From: Corynebacterium pseudokroppenstedtii
GTDB taxonomy: Bacteria > Actinomycetota > Actinomycetes > Mycobacteriales > Mycobacteriaceae
DNA length: 64,000 nucleotides
Reading direction: 5' to 3'
NCBI RefSeq assembly: GCF_019754945.1
Contig: NZ_JAEUWU010000002.1
Location: 372,001 to 436,000 of the forward strand
Positions 9,657 to 18,396 of the stretch are shown here, piece by piece. The notes under the pieces were generated by a model, which worked only from the letters and a program-made list of their open reading frames with translations, was not told the origin of the DNA and did not search any database. The number at the start of each line of letters is the position of its first letter. Positions within the stretch are counted from its first letter, which is position 1. Position numbers and translations under genes: made by a program.

Positions 9657-9688
9657 GATCCTCCCGTCCGAGTTGGTCCGGGAGGATC
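9657..9688. terminator. Hairpin terminator between convergent genes
   Basis: Perfect 10-base-pair stem GATCCTCCCG (9657-9666) with CGGGAGGATC (9679-9688) and a 12-base loop. It lies between the Nudix gene and the convergent YhgE/Pip gene. No clear T run follows on either strand. Confidence 0.6.
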
Positions 9689-9734
9689 ATGGTGCCCAAC
9701 TGACGTGAAAGCTCACTGCCGGGCAATGGTGGTC

Positions 9735-11864
9735 TTACACTACAGCTGGGTACAGGGTGGACATCGTGTATATCCGTTTACGCGATACTCCCCACACCAT
9801 AAACATCATGGTGAGCACCACAACGAAGGCCAATACTACGGCAGAACTCCAGAATTGATCGTTCAAGTCACCAACTCCGGCCTGTCTCATCCCTTTGATT
9901 AGCCAACTCAGCGGCATAAACGGGTGAAGAACTTGGAAAAACTTGGGCGAGGTTTCGACCGGGTATAGCCCACCCGAGGATGCTAACTGGACCACCAAAG
10001 CGACTATGCCCAGTAGCTGTCCTTTCCCTTCACCGAACCAGATGATCAGTGCTTGCTGGAAAATTAAGAATCCGAATCCACCAAGCAGCATGAGGGCGGT
10101 CCACCCGAGGAGATTTTGGGGGCGGATGTCCAATGCAAACCAAGTGACGCCGACTAACAGTGCGACCTGGAGAACACTGATTAACAGGGCAGGGGTAGTG
10201 GTTCGGAAGGCCAAGCGCAGTGAGGACACCGAGGCAGCGAGATTCCGGCGCGGAAGTGGACGAATAACTTGCCATACGAACAATCCACCCAAGAAAATTC
10301 CGAAGCCAGCGAGGAAGGGGGCTAGGCCTTCACCCATTGATGACACCTTGTGTATCCAGCTCTCGTTCAGTTCCGACGGCCCCGCCATGGTGTCCGCGTT
10401 GTGGGCAACCATCTGCGTCGTAAATGCTGGTACTCGCCCCTGCGAGGATGCCAAGCTATCGTGCAGTGTGCCTGCACCATCTGATAGTTTCCCAGTGCCA
10501 CCGGCTAATTGGGTCGTTCCGTTCTTTAAATCTTTATGACCATTGTTGAGAGTGGTCGCGCCATCCTGAAGCCGACTCGCACCACCTTGCAATTGGCCAA
10601 AACCACTAGTGAGTTGCCCTGCACCAGCGTGAGCCTCACCCAGTTTTGAGGCGATGGTCTGGCTTCCGGTTTGGAATTGTTGTAGTGCACCACTTATTTG
10701 GCTGCTACCATCTGCCACTCGACGAGAACCATCAGAGGCTTTCTGGGCGCCGTCAGCTAATTGGTGGGCTGCCGAATTTGCTTGATTAACACCGTCGAGG
10801 AGTTGCCGTACTTGCGGTAGCTGGTTGATTCCGGGGATTCCCTCTATAGCCGCGAGCTTCGCTTTCATTTCATCAAGCCCGGCCGCCAACTGGGCATTGC
10901 CATTTGCTAGCTGCGCATTACCGTCAGCGACCTGTTGAGCGCCACTAGCTAGTTCCGTCGATTTCTGGTGGGCAAGACCTAATTTGTCAGTGAGTTGTTG
11001 TGCGCCGGCTTGTAACTGCGCCGATCCGTCATTAATTTTTTGTGCACCGTCGCGGGCTTCCCCGAGTTTCGACGTGAGTGTCCCGGCTCCGTCTTTCAAC
11101 TGCGATGATCCATCAAGAAGCTTACTAGCGCCGTTGTCCAGCTGGGTCGCTCCACTATTAGCGGTCTTCGCACCGTTAGCGAGCTGGCCGGAACCGTCGG
11201 CAGCTTTACCCATTCCATCATGGATTTCATTGAGTGACGAAAACACCTTGGCACTGGCTGTATTGGTGATCGACTCATTAATGGTCGAGTGCAGACGCTC
11301 GGCTGCTGCTTTCAACAGCACAGACGCTGATTTTCCATTCGCGTCGTTATAGTCGAAGTTCAGCACAGCTTGGTGCGGCTCCTGTGTACCAATGGAGACC
11401 ACAGAAGATGAAAAATCTTGGGGAATAACGACGGTGGCGAAGTATTTACCGTCCTGCAGACCTTTTTTAGCTTCAGATTCTGAAGGAAATTGCCAATCAA
11501 AAGTGGGGTTGGCTTTGACATTCTGAATGATTTCCGGGCCAACATTGACTTGTTGTCCGTCTTTTTCTGCTGGCTTATCATTATTGACAACAGCTACCTT
11601 CATGTCGCTGAGGTGCTCAGTCGGATTCTCGTTGGCCCATAAGAAGAACGCGCCGACGAGTAGTGGAATTGTTGCCAGGATCGCGAGAGCTACGGGAAAA
11701 ATACGCAGGCGGTGAATCTCCGAGTTCCGTCCGATCATCATGCGAGGCATGATGCGCTCGCGGTAACCGGAAGCGCCTTTCCCGCGTGCGGTAAGGCCTC
11801 GTCGTTTCGGCCGAGCAGGCGACGAACCCGCGGATTTACTGTGGTTAGGCTTATTATTCGCCAT
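9735..11864 (-). CDS. YhgE/Pip-family membrane protein (phage-infection-protein-like)
   Basis: About 709 residues. One N-terminal membrane helix (near residues 45-68, IFPVALAILATIPLLVGAFFLW), a long outer region, and about five to six membrane helices in the last 180 residues in an ABC-2-like arrangement. The outer region carries many imperfect repeats with spaced glycines of the type LxDGAxxLxxG, as in YhgE/Pip proteins, and probably forms a long helical stalk. Family members include Lactococcus Pip (phage receptor) and the EsaA-related type VII components; the role in corynebacteria is unknown. ATG 11864 has GAGGAGG 6 bases upstream, located inside the end of the ATPase-like gene, so the two are translationally linked. 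Confidence 0.85.
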   Translation of the reverse strand: MANNKPNHSKSAGSSPARPKRRGLTARGKGASGYRERIMPRMMIGRNSEIHRLRIFPVALAILATIPLLVGAFFLWANENPTEHLSDMKVAVVNNDKPAEKDGQQVNVGPEIIQNVKANPTFDWQFPSESEAKKGLQDGKYFATVVIPQDFSSSVVSIGTQEPHQAVLNFDYNDANGKSASVLLKAAAERLHSTINESITNTASAKVFSSLNEIHDGMGKAADGSGQLANGAKTANSGATQLDNGASKLLDGSSQLKDGAGTLTSKLGEARDGAQKINDGSAQLQAGAQQLTDKLGLAHQKSTELASGAQQVADGNAQLANGNAQLAAGLDEMKAKLAAIEGIPGINQLPQVRQLLDGVNQANSAAHQLADGAQKASDGSRRVADGSSQISGALQQFQTGSQTIASKLGEAHAGAGQLTSGFGQLQGGASRLQDGATTLNNGHKDLKNGTTQLAGGTGKLSDGAGTLHDSLASSQGRVPAFTTQMVAHNADTMAGPSELNESWIHKVSSMGEGLAPFLAGFGIFLGGLFVWQVIRPLPRRNLAASVSSLRLAFRTTTPALLISVLQVALLVGVTWFALDIRPQNLLGWTALMLLGGFGFLIFQQALIIWFGEGKGQLLGIVALVVQLASSGGLYPVETSPKFFQVLHPFMPLSWLIKGMRQAGVGDLNDQFWSSAVVLAFVVVLTMMFMVWGVSRKRIYTMSTLYPAVV

Positions 11865-12753
11865 GGTTGGCCTCCTCGGCGGCGAGAGCATGGGTGTGCT
11901 GATAAGCAGGTGCGCTACCCGCTCTGTGGCGGGTCGTGGTGGTGAGAGTGGTGTCCTGCATGTCCCCTAGGCTGGCGTCGTGCTGGGACGACGCCATGGG
12001 GGAGCGGGGGATATCGATGCGCGTCTGCTCATCCGCGAGTTCATCTGCGGGCTCATCAACAACACGGTTTTCATCCCGATTGTCGGGGCGCTCGGCGAAG
12101 ATCTGTCGCACGCCGTCAGGGATAGCGCCAACGTTCGCGGTGTTCGCGACGATAGTTATTCCTAGAGCAGAGGCACGCTGCAGCGACTCCCATAGCGCAG
12201 CTTGATCGTTCGGATTGCGGAGGGAATCGACATCGTTATAGCTGATCACAGAGGGGCGACACACAAGAGCAACGAAGAGCCTCGCCTGCGCCTGCCCCAA
12301 CACCGTGAGGTCTTCGATGGGGACGTCCGGTCCCGGAGGTTCGGAACCGAAAGCTGCGTGGAGGCATGACGTCATGTGATCGCCGTCCCATCCCGGTCGG
12401 CGCGCAATGATTGGTGATTCGAGTGAAATGCGCTCGTAAGCTGTTTCTGCGACGGTCAGTGCGGGATCCAAATCATCCAGGTTATCGAAGCCAGCGAATG
12501 TCGCGATCTTTTGGACTTTCCGCATGTGTTGGGGAATGGTAATTCCACCCACGGTAACTGTTCCGCCCGAGGGCTTCATGCGGCCTACCAGGGTGAGTAG
12601 CAGGCTCGACAATCCGTTGGACTGGCCAGCGACGAGCGCGACCGTTTCTCCAGGTTGGACAGTGAAACTTAGCGGCCCGTACACCGGGCCCCTTTTTGTC
12701 GACAGCTCGACGTCCTGTGCCGAAATGTCCACAGGCATGAAGCTACTTCGCAC
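11854..12753 (-). CDS. Degenerate ABC-type ATP-binding protein partner of the Pip protein
   Basis: About 299 residues from GTG 12753, which has AAGGAG 7 bases upstream. The order of ABC ATPase elements is kept: GPLSFTVQPGETVALVAG, then a P-loop position reading GQSNGLSS (43-50), a GxVTVGG turn, a signature region VLGQAQARL and a Walker B region PSVISYND. However the Walker A lysine is missing and the Walker B/catalytic Glu pair is altered to ND, so ATP hydrolysis is doubtful. The C-terminal 70 residues are polar. Its 3' end overlaps the start of the Pip gene by 11 bases, so the pair may form an ABC-like complex in which the ATPase has become structural or regulatory. Confidence 0.72.
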   Translation of the reverse strand: MRSSFMPVDISAQDVELSTKRGPVYGPLSFTVQPGETVALVAGQSNGLSSLLLTLVGRMKPSGGTVTVGGITIPQHMRKVQKIATFAGFDNLDDLDPALTVAETAYERISLESPIIARRPGWDGDHMTSCLHAAFGSEPPGPDVPIEDLTVLGQAQARLFVALVCRPSVISYNDVDSLRNPNDQAALWESLQRASALGITIVANTANVGAIPDGVRQIFAERPDNRDENRVVDEPADELADEQTRIDIPRSPMASSQHDASLGDMQDTTLTTTTRHRAGSAPAYQHTHALAAEEANHGE

Positions 12754-12781
12754 CACGCAGCTCCTTATCATCTTAACATTT

Positions 12782-12858
12782 ACTTTTGTACTGAAAAACG
12801 TGTGAGCGAAATAATAACACAACGGTTTTCACCCACTAACTATTTTTCGTACAAAAGT
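12782..12858. promoter_or_regulatory. Long inverted repeat in the divergent promoter region
   Basis: ACTTTTGTAC (12782-12791) and its exact complement GTACAAAAGT (12849-12858) face each other 57 bases apart; the match extends inward over GAAAAA/TTTTTC with one extra base. The pair lies upstream of the ATPase/Pip genes and of the divergent transporter at 13034. Two operators for DNA looping is a reasonable reading, but no regulator gene is adjacent. Confidence 0.45.
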
Positions 12859-13033
12859 GTGTTTGAGTTTCACATGTCGTTCTCACTCACCCGCGGCATG
12901 CACCTAAACGACCCAAACGAATCGCTTTTTATGCAGGTAAAGGTCTGTTTAGCACGGGTGGTACTTTCTCCGGCTGTGATGGCAAGTTTCCTACATACCC
13001 CCGCCCCAGCGTGAAGGTTTTTAGAATAGTGAC

Positions 13034-14011
13034 GTGAATATTCGCAAAATTGCCTCCTGGCGGCCCGATACGTTGATCGTCATGATCCTCTCAGCAGTGG
13101 CGATCGCTATCCTTTTCCCTGCTCGCGGAGGTTTCGCCAGCGCGTGGGACACCGTCACCACCGGGGCGATTGCATTTCTGTTTTTCCTCTACGGCGCGCG
13201 TCTCTCACCCGCGGAGGCTTTCGAGGGTCTCAAGCATTGGCGCCTTCACACCCTCATTCTGGCTTTTACCTACGTCGTCTTCCCGATCATCGGTATCGCG
13301 CTCTTCCCACTTCAGCACCTGGTGGGCCACAACCTGTATGCCGGCTTTCTGTTTCTCTGCCTCGTGCCGTCGACGGTCCAGTCGTCGGTGGCGTTCACAT
13401 CCGTTGCCAGGGGAAACGTGGCGGGCGCCATCGTCAGTGCATCGACGTCAAATCTGTTAGGTGTCGTAATCACGCCTGTTCTCGTGATGTTCTTCATGTC
13501 GGGTTCCGGTTTCCATGTGTCCGGCAGTGTATTTATCGACGTTGCGCTGCAGCTACTTGTGCCGTTCATTCTTGGCCAGATTGCGCGTTTGTGGCGTCCG
13601 ATTGCGAAAATGTCGGCAAGTCCTGTGACGAAGAATGTGGACCGGCTGTCCATCGCGTTCGTCATGTACGGAGCATTTTCGGAGGGAATCGTGTTGGGGG
13701 TGTGGACCTCGATTGCGTGGTGGCAGCTGGTGATCGTCGTCCTGCTGTCCCTTATCTTGGTGGAGCTGATGCTGTGGTTAACGTGGACTGCCGCGAGCCG
13801 TTTCGGCTTCGATTACGGCGACCGCGTGGCCATTCAATTCTGCGGAACTAAAAAGTCCTTGGCTACGGGCCTCCCCATGGCCGCCGTCATTTTCCCCCAG
13901 AGCGCTGCGGTGATCATTTTGCCGCTGATGGTGTTCCACCAGATCCAGCTGATGGTGTGCTCTGTGCGCGCGAGCCGATACGCACGCCAGTTGGACGAGC
14001 ACGCTAACTAG
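13034..14011 (+). CDS. Bile acid:sodium symporter family (SBF-like) membrane transporter
   Basis: 325 residues with nine to ten hydrophobic helices. The sequence GARLSPAEAFEGLKHWRLHT near residue 55, CLVPSTVQSSVAFTSVARGN near 113 and FCGTKKSLATGLPMA near 273 are typical of the SBF-like (YfeH/BASS) family of secondary transporters, where the Thr/Ser/Asn-rich crossing helices form the sodium sites. Substrate is unknown. The start is GTG 13034; TAGAAT (13022-13027) lies six bases before it, suggesting a leaderless mRNA. No ribosome site is seen. Confidence 0.85.
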   Translation: MNIRKIASWRPDTLIVMILSAVAIAILFPARGGFASAWDTVTTGAIAFLFFLYGARLSPAEAFEGLKHWRLHTLILAFTYVVFPIIGIALFPLQHLVGHNLYAGFLFLCLVPSTVQSSVAFTSVARGNVAGAIVSASTSNLLGVVITPVLVMFFMSGSGFHVSGSVFIDVALQLLVPFILGQIARLWRPIAKMSASPVTKNVDRLSIAFVMYGAFSEGIVLGVWTSIAWWQLVIVVLLSLILVELMLWLTWTAASRFGFDYGDRVAIQFCGTKKSLATGLPMAAVIFPQSAAVIILPLMVFHQIQLMVCSVRASRYARQLDEHAN

Positions 14012-14035
14012 ACGAATCACCCGGGGCCGACGTCG

Positions 14036-14401
14036 CTACGCCACAACGTTGAGCAGCAGAACGTAGAGTGCGGTTCCACCGAAAATGGAGAGCGTCACGC
14101 TGTGTCGCCACGCATGAAGCAGGCACGTTCCCGCAATAGCGACGAGGGCGGGCCACCATCCGCCACTGTCATGCGAGGTTTCCACAGCGGTGTAGACAAT
14201 GAGCACCATAGTTACGCCCACCGGCATGGTTCGGCTGAGATGGGCGACGAAATCCGACCCCCGCAAGCGCGCAATAAACGGAAATGGAAACGCGCGCAGG
14301 GCAACGGTGACGGCACCGATCACGCACAGCATCGCGAGCGTGTGGGACAGTGACACACCTTCGGGCAACCCGTAATCGCCATAAGCCAGCGTGTGATTCA
14401 T
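14036..14401 (-). CDS. azlD: Branched-chain amino-acid exporter small subunit (AzlD/BrnE type)
   Basis: 121 residues with four hydrophobic helices. The part VALRAFPFPFIARLRGSDFVAHLSRTMPVGV is the conserved AzlD signature. With AzlC/BrnF it exports branched-chain amino acids (and methionine in C. glutamicum). Its ATG overlaps the azlC stop in an ATGA, so the two are translationally coupled. In C. glutamicum the operon is driven by the neighbouring lrp gene; none is present here. The symbol is by family, not proven orthology. Confidence 0.85.
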   Translation of the reverse strand: MNHTLAYGDYGLPEGVSLSHTLAMLCVIGAVTVALRAFPFPFIARLRGSDFVAHLSRTMPVGVTMVLIVYTAVETSHDSGGWWPALVAIAGTCLLHAWRHSVTLSIFGGTALYVLLLNVVA

Positions 14402-15198
14402 CGTGGTGTTCCCCCTTCAGCGTCGGTGGGGTCGGAGTGGCCACGGCCAGACCGCAGCGTAAGTGTCTCGTCGACAGTGGGGGACCAAAACCGCACGAGG
14501 AGGACAGCGAGGTAGAGACCCAGCCCAATAACCATGAGAGACTGTTCTGACACGACCCATCCGACGGCCGCGCAGACCAGAGCGAGGCCGGGTAGTGACC
14601 AGTCGGGATTCGCGGAAAATGACTCCATGGTGAGAACAATGAACAGAGCGACGAGGGCGAAGGACATCCCGTCGATGGTGGGAATGTACTGCCCGACGAG
14701 AGCACCAACTATTCCCGACGCCAACCACAAGGCTTGCACAACAACCTGGATTGTCAGGACGTGAACCCCACTGATCGAGCTGTTCTTCGCCATGGACGTC
14801 GATGCGATGGCATAAGATTCATCGGTCAATGCGTAGGTGGAGTAGGCACGCCAGGCGCGGCCCTTGATCGCGTGCCGAGGGAAGGTCAGGCCGTAAAACG
14901 CGTGCCGGAAGTTCACCATCAACGCCGTTAACCCGGCAGAAAACAGCCCTATCCCGCTACTGATTAAGCTGATGGCCAGGAACTCCATTGATCCCGCGTA
15001 AATGATGGTGGAGAGTATTGGTGCCCACCACCAGGCAAAACCTGATTGGACGACCAGAAGGCCAAAGGAAAGTCCAAGCGGGATCAGTCCCAGCCCAATT
15101 GCCCAGGTTTCAGCTAAACCTTGCCGGATGTCGGGGCCTAAAGAACCGCCGTGTGCGGGGTTGTTCTGCGATGATCCGCGGTGTGGTGGTGTGTCCAT
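14398..15198 (-). CDS. azlC: Branched-chain amino-acid exporter large subunit (AzlC/BrnF type)
   Basis: 266 residues with seven or eight membrane helices. It matches AzlC: IRQGLAETWAIGLGLIPLGLSFGLLV at the start, then STIIYAGSMEFLAISLI and ALMVNFRHAFYGLTF, TDESYAI near the middle. It forms the main body of a two-part amino-acid efflux pump with the coupled azlD product. About 35 hydrophilic residues precede the first helix. The 5' neighbour is yqgE on the same strand, 42 bases upstream, so they may share a transcript. Confidence 0.88.
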   Translation of the reverse strand: MDTPPHRGSSQNNPAHGGSLGPDIRQGLAETWAIGLGLIPLGLSFGLLVVQSGFAWWWAPILSTIIYAGSMEFLAISLISSGIGLFSAGLTALMVNFRHAFYGLTFPRHAIKGRAWRAYSTYALTDESYAIASTSMAKNSSISGVHVLTIQVVVQALWLASGIVGALVGQYIPTIDGMSFALVALFIVLTMESFSANPDWSLPGLALVCAAVGWVVSEQSLMVIGLGLYLAVLLVRFWSPTVDETLTLRSGRGHSDPTDAEGGTPR

Positions 15199-15240
15199 AA
15201 CGTGTTCTCTACGGGTGCGAGGTGACGGTTAATTCTCGGT

Positions 15241-15846
15241 TTAATTCTCGTTCGGATCGACGGGATAGGTAGCAAAGAGGGGGAGTGGCTGCTCTTGGCG
15301 ACGCATCACCTGCCCCCACACATCGACATTGGCGGGGGCGAGGACATCTTCGGTTAATGCCGGCGCCACGTACCAATTTCCGCGCTCAATCTCGGCGTTA
15401 AGTTGGCCTGGCCCCCACCCGGCATACCCGCCGAACATGCGAAGACCGTGCAGCTTCCCTTTCACGTCGTTGGGGTCGGCATCTAAGTTAACTGTCACAA
15501 ATCGGTGTGCCGTGGTGGAGAACAACGTGCTGTCGTCGATGGCGGTATCTGGCTTCGCTACCCCGACGGCAAGAACCGTGTTGTGCCCTACGGGTCCGCC
15601 GAGATAAATCACCTGAGGTGTAGTAATGAGCGGCGTCCACTGCGGCAGGACGTTGTGTGTTGCCATCTCTGTGCGTTCTGTCAGATCAACGCCGACGGCA
15701 CCGTCGGGACCAACGTCGAGAAGGAAAATGACGGAGCGAGTCAGCTCTGCAGACACCGTTCCAGGTGCAGAGACCAGCAACATTCCCGCCTCAGGGGGTG
15801 TTTTACTCAGCCCATTGAACAGGCGATCGCTGTAGATATCACTCAT
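15241..15846 (-). CDS. YqgE/AlgH-family protein (DUF179)
   Basis: 201 residues. PEAGMLLVSAPGTVSAELTRSVIFLLDVGPDGAVGVDLTER at the start, YLGGPVGHNTVLAVG in the middle and LRMFGGYAGWGPGQLNAEIERGNWYV towards the end are the conserved blocks of the UPF0301 (YqgE/AlgH) family. The molecular role of the family is unsettled. The ATG overlaps the stop of cca by ATGA, so it is translationally coupled to cca; the same order is found in other corynebacteria and mycobacteria near pcnA. Confidence 0.9.
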   Translation of the reverse strand: MSDIYSDRLFNGLSKTPPEAGMLLVSAPGTVSAELTRSVIFLLDVGPDGAVGVDLTERTEMATHNVLPQWTPLITTPQVIYLGGPVGHNTVLAVGVAKPDTAIDDSTLFSTTAHRFVTVNLDADPNDVKGKLHGLRMFGGYAGWGPGQLNAEIERGNWYVAPALTEDVLAPANVDVWGQVMRRQEQPLPLFATYPVDPNEN

Positions 15847-17354
15847 GAACGTTGCTCCTCTGACTCCTGTTCCTCAGTCCACCATTTCTTCAGCTCTAGG
15901 ATGGCGTCTTCGCGCTCTAAAGGCCCCTGATCCAGGCGAACATCTTTCATGTGCTTCCAGGCTTTTCCTACCATCGGTCCTGGTTCAATACCTAGGATCG
16001 TCATAATGTCGTTCCCGTCAAGATCCGGACGGATACGAGCGAGATCCTCTTTATGCTGAATCTCCTCAATACGACGTTCAAGATCGTCATACAAGCGTTG
16101 CAAACGCCGGGCTTTCGCCTTGTTCCTAGTTGTACAGTCCGCCCGTACGAGCCGATGAAGCCGAGGTAAAAGGGGCCCCGCATCGGCCACATAGCGGCGA
16201 ACAGCAGAATCATTCCACGCTTTTTCGGTATAGCCGTGGAAGCGCTGGTGCAGATAAATCAATCCCGAGACGTCTTTGATGAACTGCTTACTGTATTTCA
16301 ATGCTCGGAATCGCTTGCGGGCCATTTTCGCACCCACCACGTCGTGGTGATAAAAAGTGACACCTCCACCGGGTTTGGGGGCGCGAGTGCTGGGCTTTCC
16401 ACAGTCGTGGAGCAGCGCCGCCCACCGCAGGACTAAATCCGGACCGTCAGGTTCACGGTCAATAGCTTGGCGCAGCACCTGCAGCGAATGGGCATATACA
16501 TCCTTGTGTTGCATGTGCTCGTCACGGGTCATGCGCATCGCCGGGATTTCGGGAATGATGTAGTCCGCCAAACCGGTGTCCACCATGAGTTCAATACCGT
16601 CGGTCGGGTGGTCCCCGAGGATTAATTTGTCCAGCTCAGCGTGGATTCGCTCCGCTGTGATCCGCTGAATGTCCCCCGCCATCCTCTCCATGGCCTCACG
16701 CACACGTGGAGCCACACGAAGCCCCAGTTGGGACACAAAACGGCAGGCCCGGAGCATGCGGAGGGGGTCGTCGTGAAACGAAATCGCCGGATCGTCCGGT
16801 GTATCAAGATAACCGCGGACGAGGTCAGTTAATCCGTGGAGTGGATCGTGAAACACCTGCGAGCCGTCGCCACGAACCTCGACAGCCATCGCGTTGACGG
16901 TGAAATCCCTGCGGGTTAGGTCTTTGTCTAAGGAATCACCAAAGGTGACCTCGGGGTTTCGTGATTCGCCGTCATAGGTGTCGGCGCGGAATGTCGTCAC
17001 CTCTATATCTTGGCCGCTGCGTTGGCCCGAAACTGTGCCGTAGTCAATGCCCGTATCCCACACGGCGTCGCACGTGCTCTCCAACAGCCGATGGATATCA
17101 TGCGGCCTGGCATTCGTCGTAAAGTCAAGATCACTGCTCAAACGCCCTAAAAGGGCGTCACGGACCGAACCTCCGACCAAGTAGAGGTCACAATCATCAT
17201 CGTTAAAAGCCCGGGCAAGGGGTGTCATCACGGGGACTAAGGAGGCCAAGTCTCTGTGCGCACGTGCCAAATATTCTGCCTCCATAACGGAGGTGTCATG
17301 CGAGGAGCTCGAATCGGACGGACGCGAGTGGGAGAGTGAGGACGAACCAGCCAT
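15843..17354 (-). CDS. cca: CCA tRNA nucleotidyltransferase (poly(A) polymerase family) with HD domain
   Basis: About 503 residues from ATG 17354. It adds or repairs the 3' CCA end of tRNA. Nucleotidyltransferase head: YLVGGSVRDALLGRLSSDLD with the metal-binding DLD, then RRDFTVNAMA and the RNA-binding neck. A C-terminal HD domain is present (LLHDCGKPST, YHHDVVGAKMARKRF), as in actinobacterial PcnA. The divergent Nudix gene and downstream murJ-sigM block reproduce the M. tuberculosis Rv3907c-Rv3911 order. TACGAT lies seven bases before ATG, which supports this start over the upstream in-frame codon at 17396 and implies a leaderless mRNA. Confidence 0.93.
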   Translation of the reverse strand: MAGSSSLSHSRPSDSSSSHDTSVMEAEYLARAHRDLASLVPVMTPLARAFNDDDCDLYLVGGSVRDALLGRLSSDLDFTTNARPHDIHRLLESTCDAVWDTGIDYGTVSGQRSGQDIEVTTFRADTYDGESRNPEVTFGDSLDKDLTRRDFTVNAMAVEVRGDGSQVFHDPLHGLTDLVRGYLDTPDDPAISFHDDPLRMLRACRFVSQLGLRVAPRVREAMERMAGDIQRITAERIHAELDKLILGDHPTDGIELMVDTGLADYIIPEIPAMRMTRDEHMQHKDVYAHSLQVLRQAIDREPDGPDLVLRWAALLHDCGKPSTRAPKPGGGVTFYHHDVVGAKMARKRFRALKYSKQFIKDVSGLIYLHQRFHGYTEKAWNDSAVRRYVADAGPLLPRLHRLVRADCTTRNKAKARRLQRLYDDLERRIEEIQHKEDLARIRPDLDGNDIMTILGIEPGPMVGKAWKHMKDVRLDQGPLEREDAILELKKWWTEEQESEEQRS

Positions 17355-17505
17355 GTCAAATATCGTACCGGTCGTCAAGGCGTGTCTAGTCCCCACCGAT
17401 CGTTATGACGCGAGTTATCCACAAGTGACCATTTATCCACAGGGAACGCGCGATGTGACTGGCCTATCTACCCACATGGGTTCGTCGGCCTCTATCCTGA
17501 AAAGA

Positions 17506-18396
17506 ATGAGTAGGAGCACACGGCCACAGTCAGCGAGCCAAGACTCGTCCGACGCTGGCCACACGGGGGGCGGGTCGCCACGGCGCACGCGGCGCACAAA
17601 CGGGGGCCGACGCCGACGCAGTACCTCTAGCTCGAAAAATAACCGCCAGGGTGGCGACAAGAAGAAGGGTAACCACACTCAGGGCAGCGGGTCGTCGCGG
17701 GATAAAAATAGGCCACATCAGAAGCGTTCGACGACGTCGCGACGAAACAGCTCGCGCAATGCTGGTTCGCGCAATAACTCGCGCAACGGTGGGAAGCGCT
17801 CGAGGCCTGGTAGGCCACGTGACCAGCGCTCCGGCCGGGGATCGTCACGAAACTCGCGGCGGAATAAATCCCGCGCCCTCGCTTCGGTCTACATGCCTAC
17901 CTCGGAAGAGACCTCCGCCGGTGGACTCGTCGTCTCTGGATTAGCCGAAGCCGTGGACGACGCCGGGATTGTGAATATGGATCGCATTTATGTATGCCTG
18001 ATTGGGCGGCTTGACCGTCGTGGGCGGCTACTGTGGTCCATCCCCAAAGGCCATGTTGAACAGGGCGAAGACCATACCACGACCGCCGAACGTGAAGTGT
18101 GGGAAGAAACCGGGCTCACCGGGCGTGTTTTCGAGGACTTAGGAACTATTGATTATTGGTTCGTGTCCGACGGAATCCGCATCCACAAAACGGTCCATCA
18201 CCATCTGTTGGAATATGTTGACGGCATCTTTAATGATGATGATCCTGAAGTCACCGAGGTCATGTGGGCCCCTGCCTCTGAGCTCGTTGAACGGCTAGCC
18301 TACGGGGATGAACGGAAATTAGCCCGGCGCGCACACGAGATTCTGCCGGATCTGGCACGTCAAGCCCATGCGGAGGGGAGGATGACGCCATGGTGA
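17506..18396 (+). CDS. Nudix hydrolase of the MutT4 type with Arg-rich N-terminal extension
   Basis: About 296 residues from ATG 17506. The first 110 or so residues are rich in Arg, Ser, Asn and Gly (many RNxSRN-like units) and look disordered and nucleic-acid-binding. The catalytic domain has a perfect Nudix box, GHVEQGEDHTTTAEREVWEE followed by TGL. The frame is open upstream to 17293, inside cca; ATG 17476 is another candidate. TATCCT (17493-17498) seven bases before ATG 17506 favours this start. It is the counterpart of Rv3908 (mutT4) by position. Its stop overlaps the start of the next gene. Confidence 0.88.
   Translation: MSRSTRPQSASQDSSDAGHTGGGSPRRTRRTNGGRRRRSTSSSKNNRQGGDKKKGNHTQGSGSSRDKNRPHQKRSTTSRRNSSRNAGSRNNSRNGGKRSRPGRPRDQRSGRGSSRNSRRNKSRALASVYMPTSEETSAGGLVVSGLAEAVDDAGIVNMDRIYVCLIGRLDRRGRLLWSIPKGHVEQGEDHTTTAEREVWEETGLTGRVFEDLGTIDYWFVSDGIRIHKTVHHHLLEYVDGIFNDDDPEVTEVMWAPASELVERLAYGDERKLARRAHEILPDLARQAHAEGRMTPW

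Noticed and set aside
10300-11300. Repeated units in the Pip gene as a CRISPR-like or tandem DNA array
   Set aside because: The repeats are protein-level (LxDGAxxLxxG) and vary in DNA; no spacers of constant size.
12802-13014. Plus-strand 70-codon frame before the SBF-like gene
   Set aside because: Lies in the promoter region with the inverted repeat; no coherent protein.
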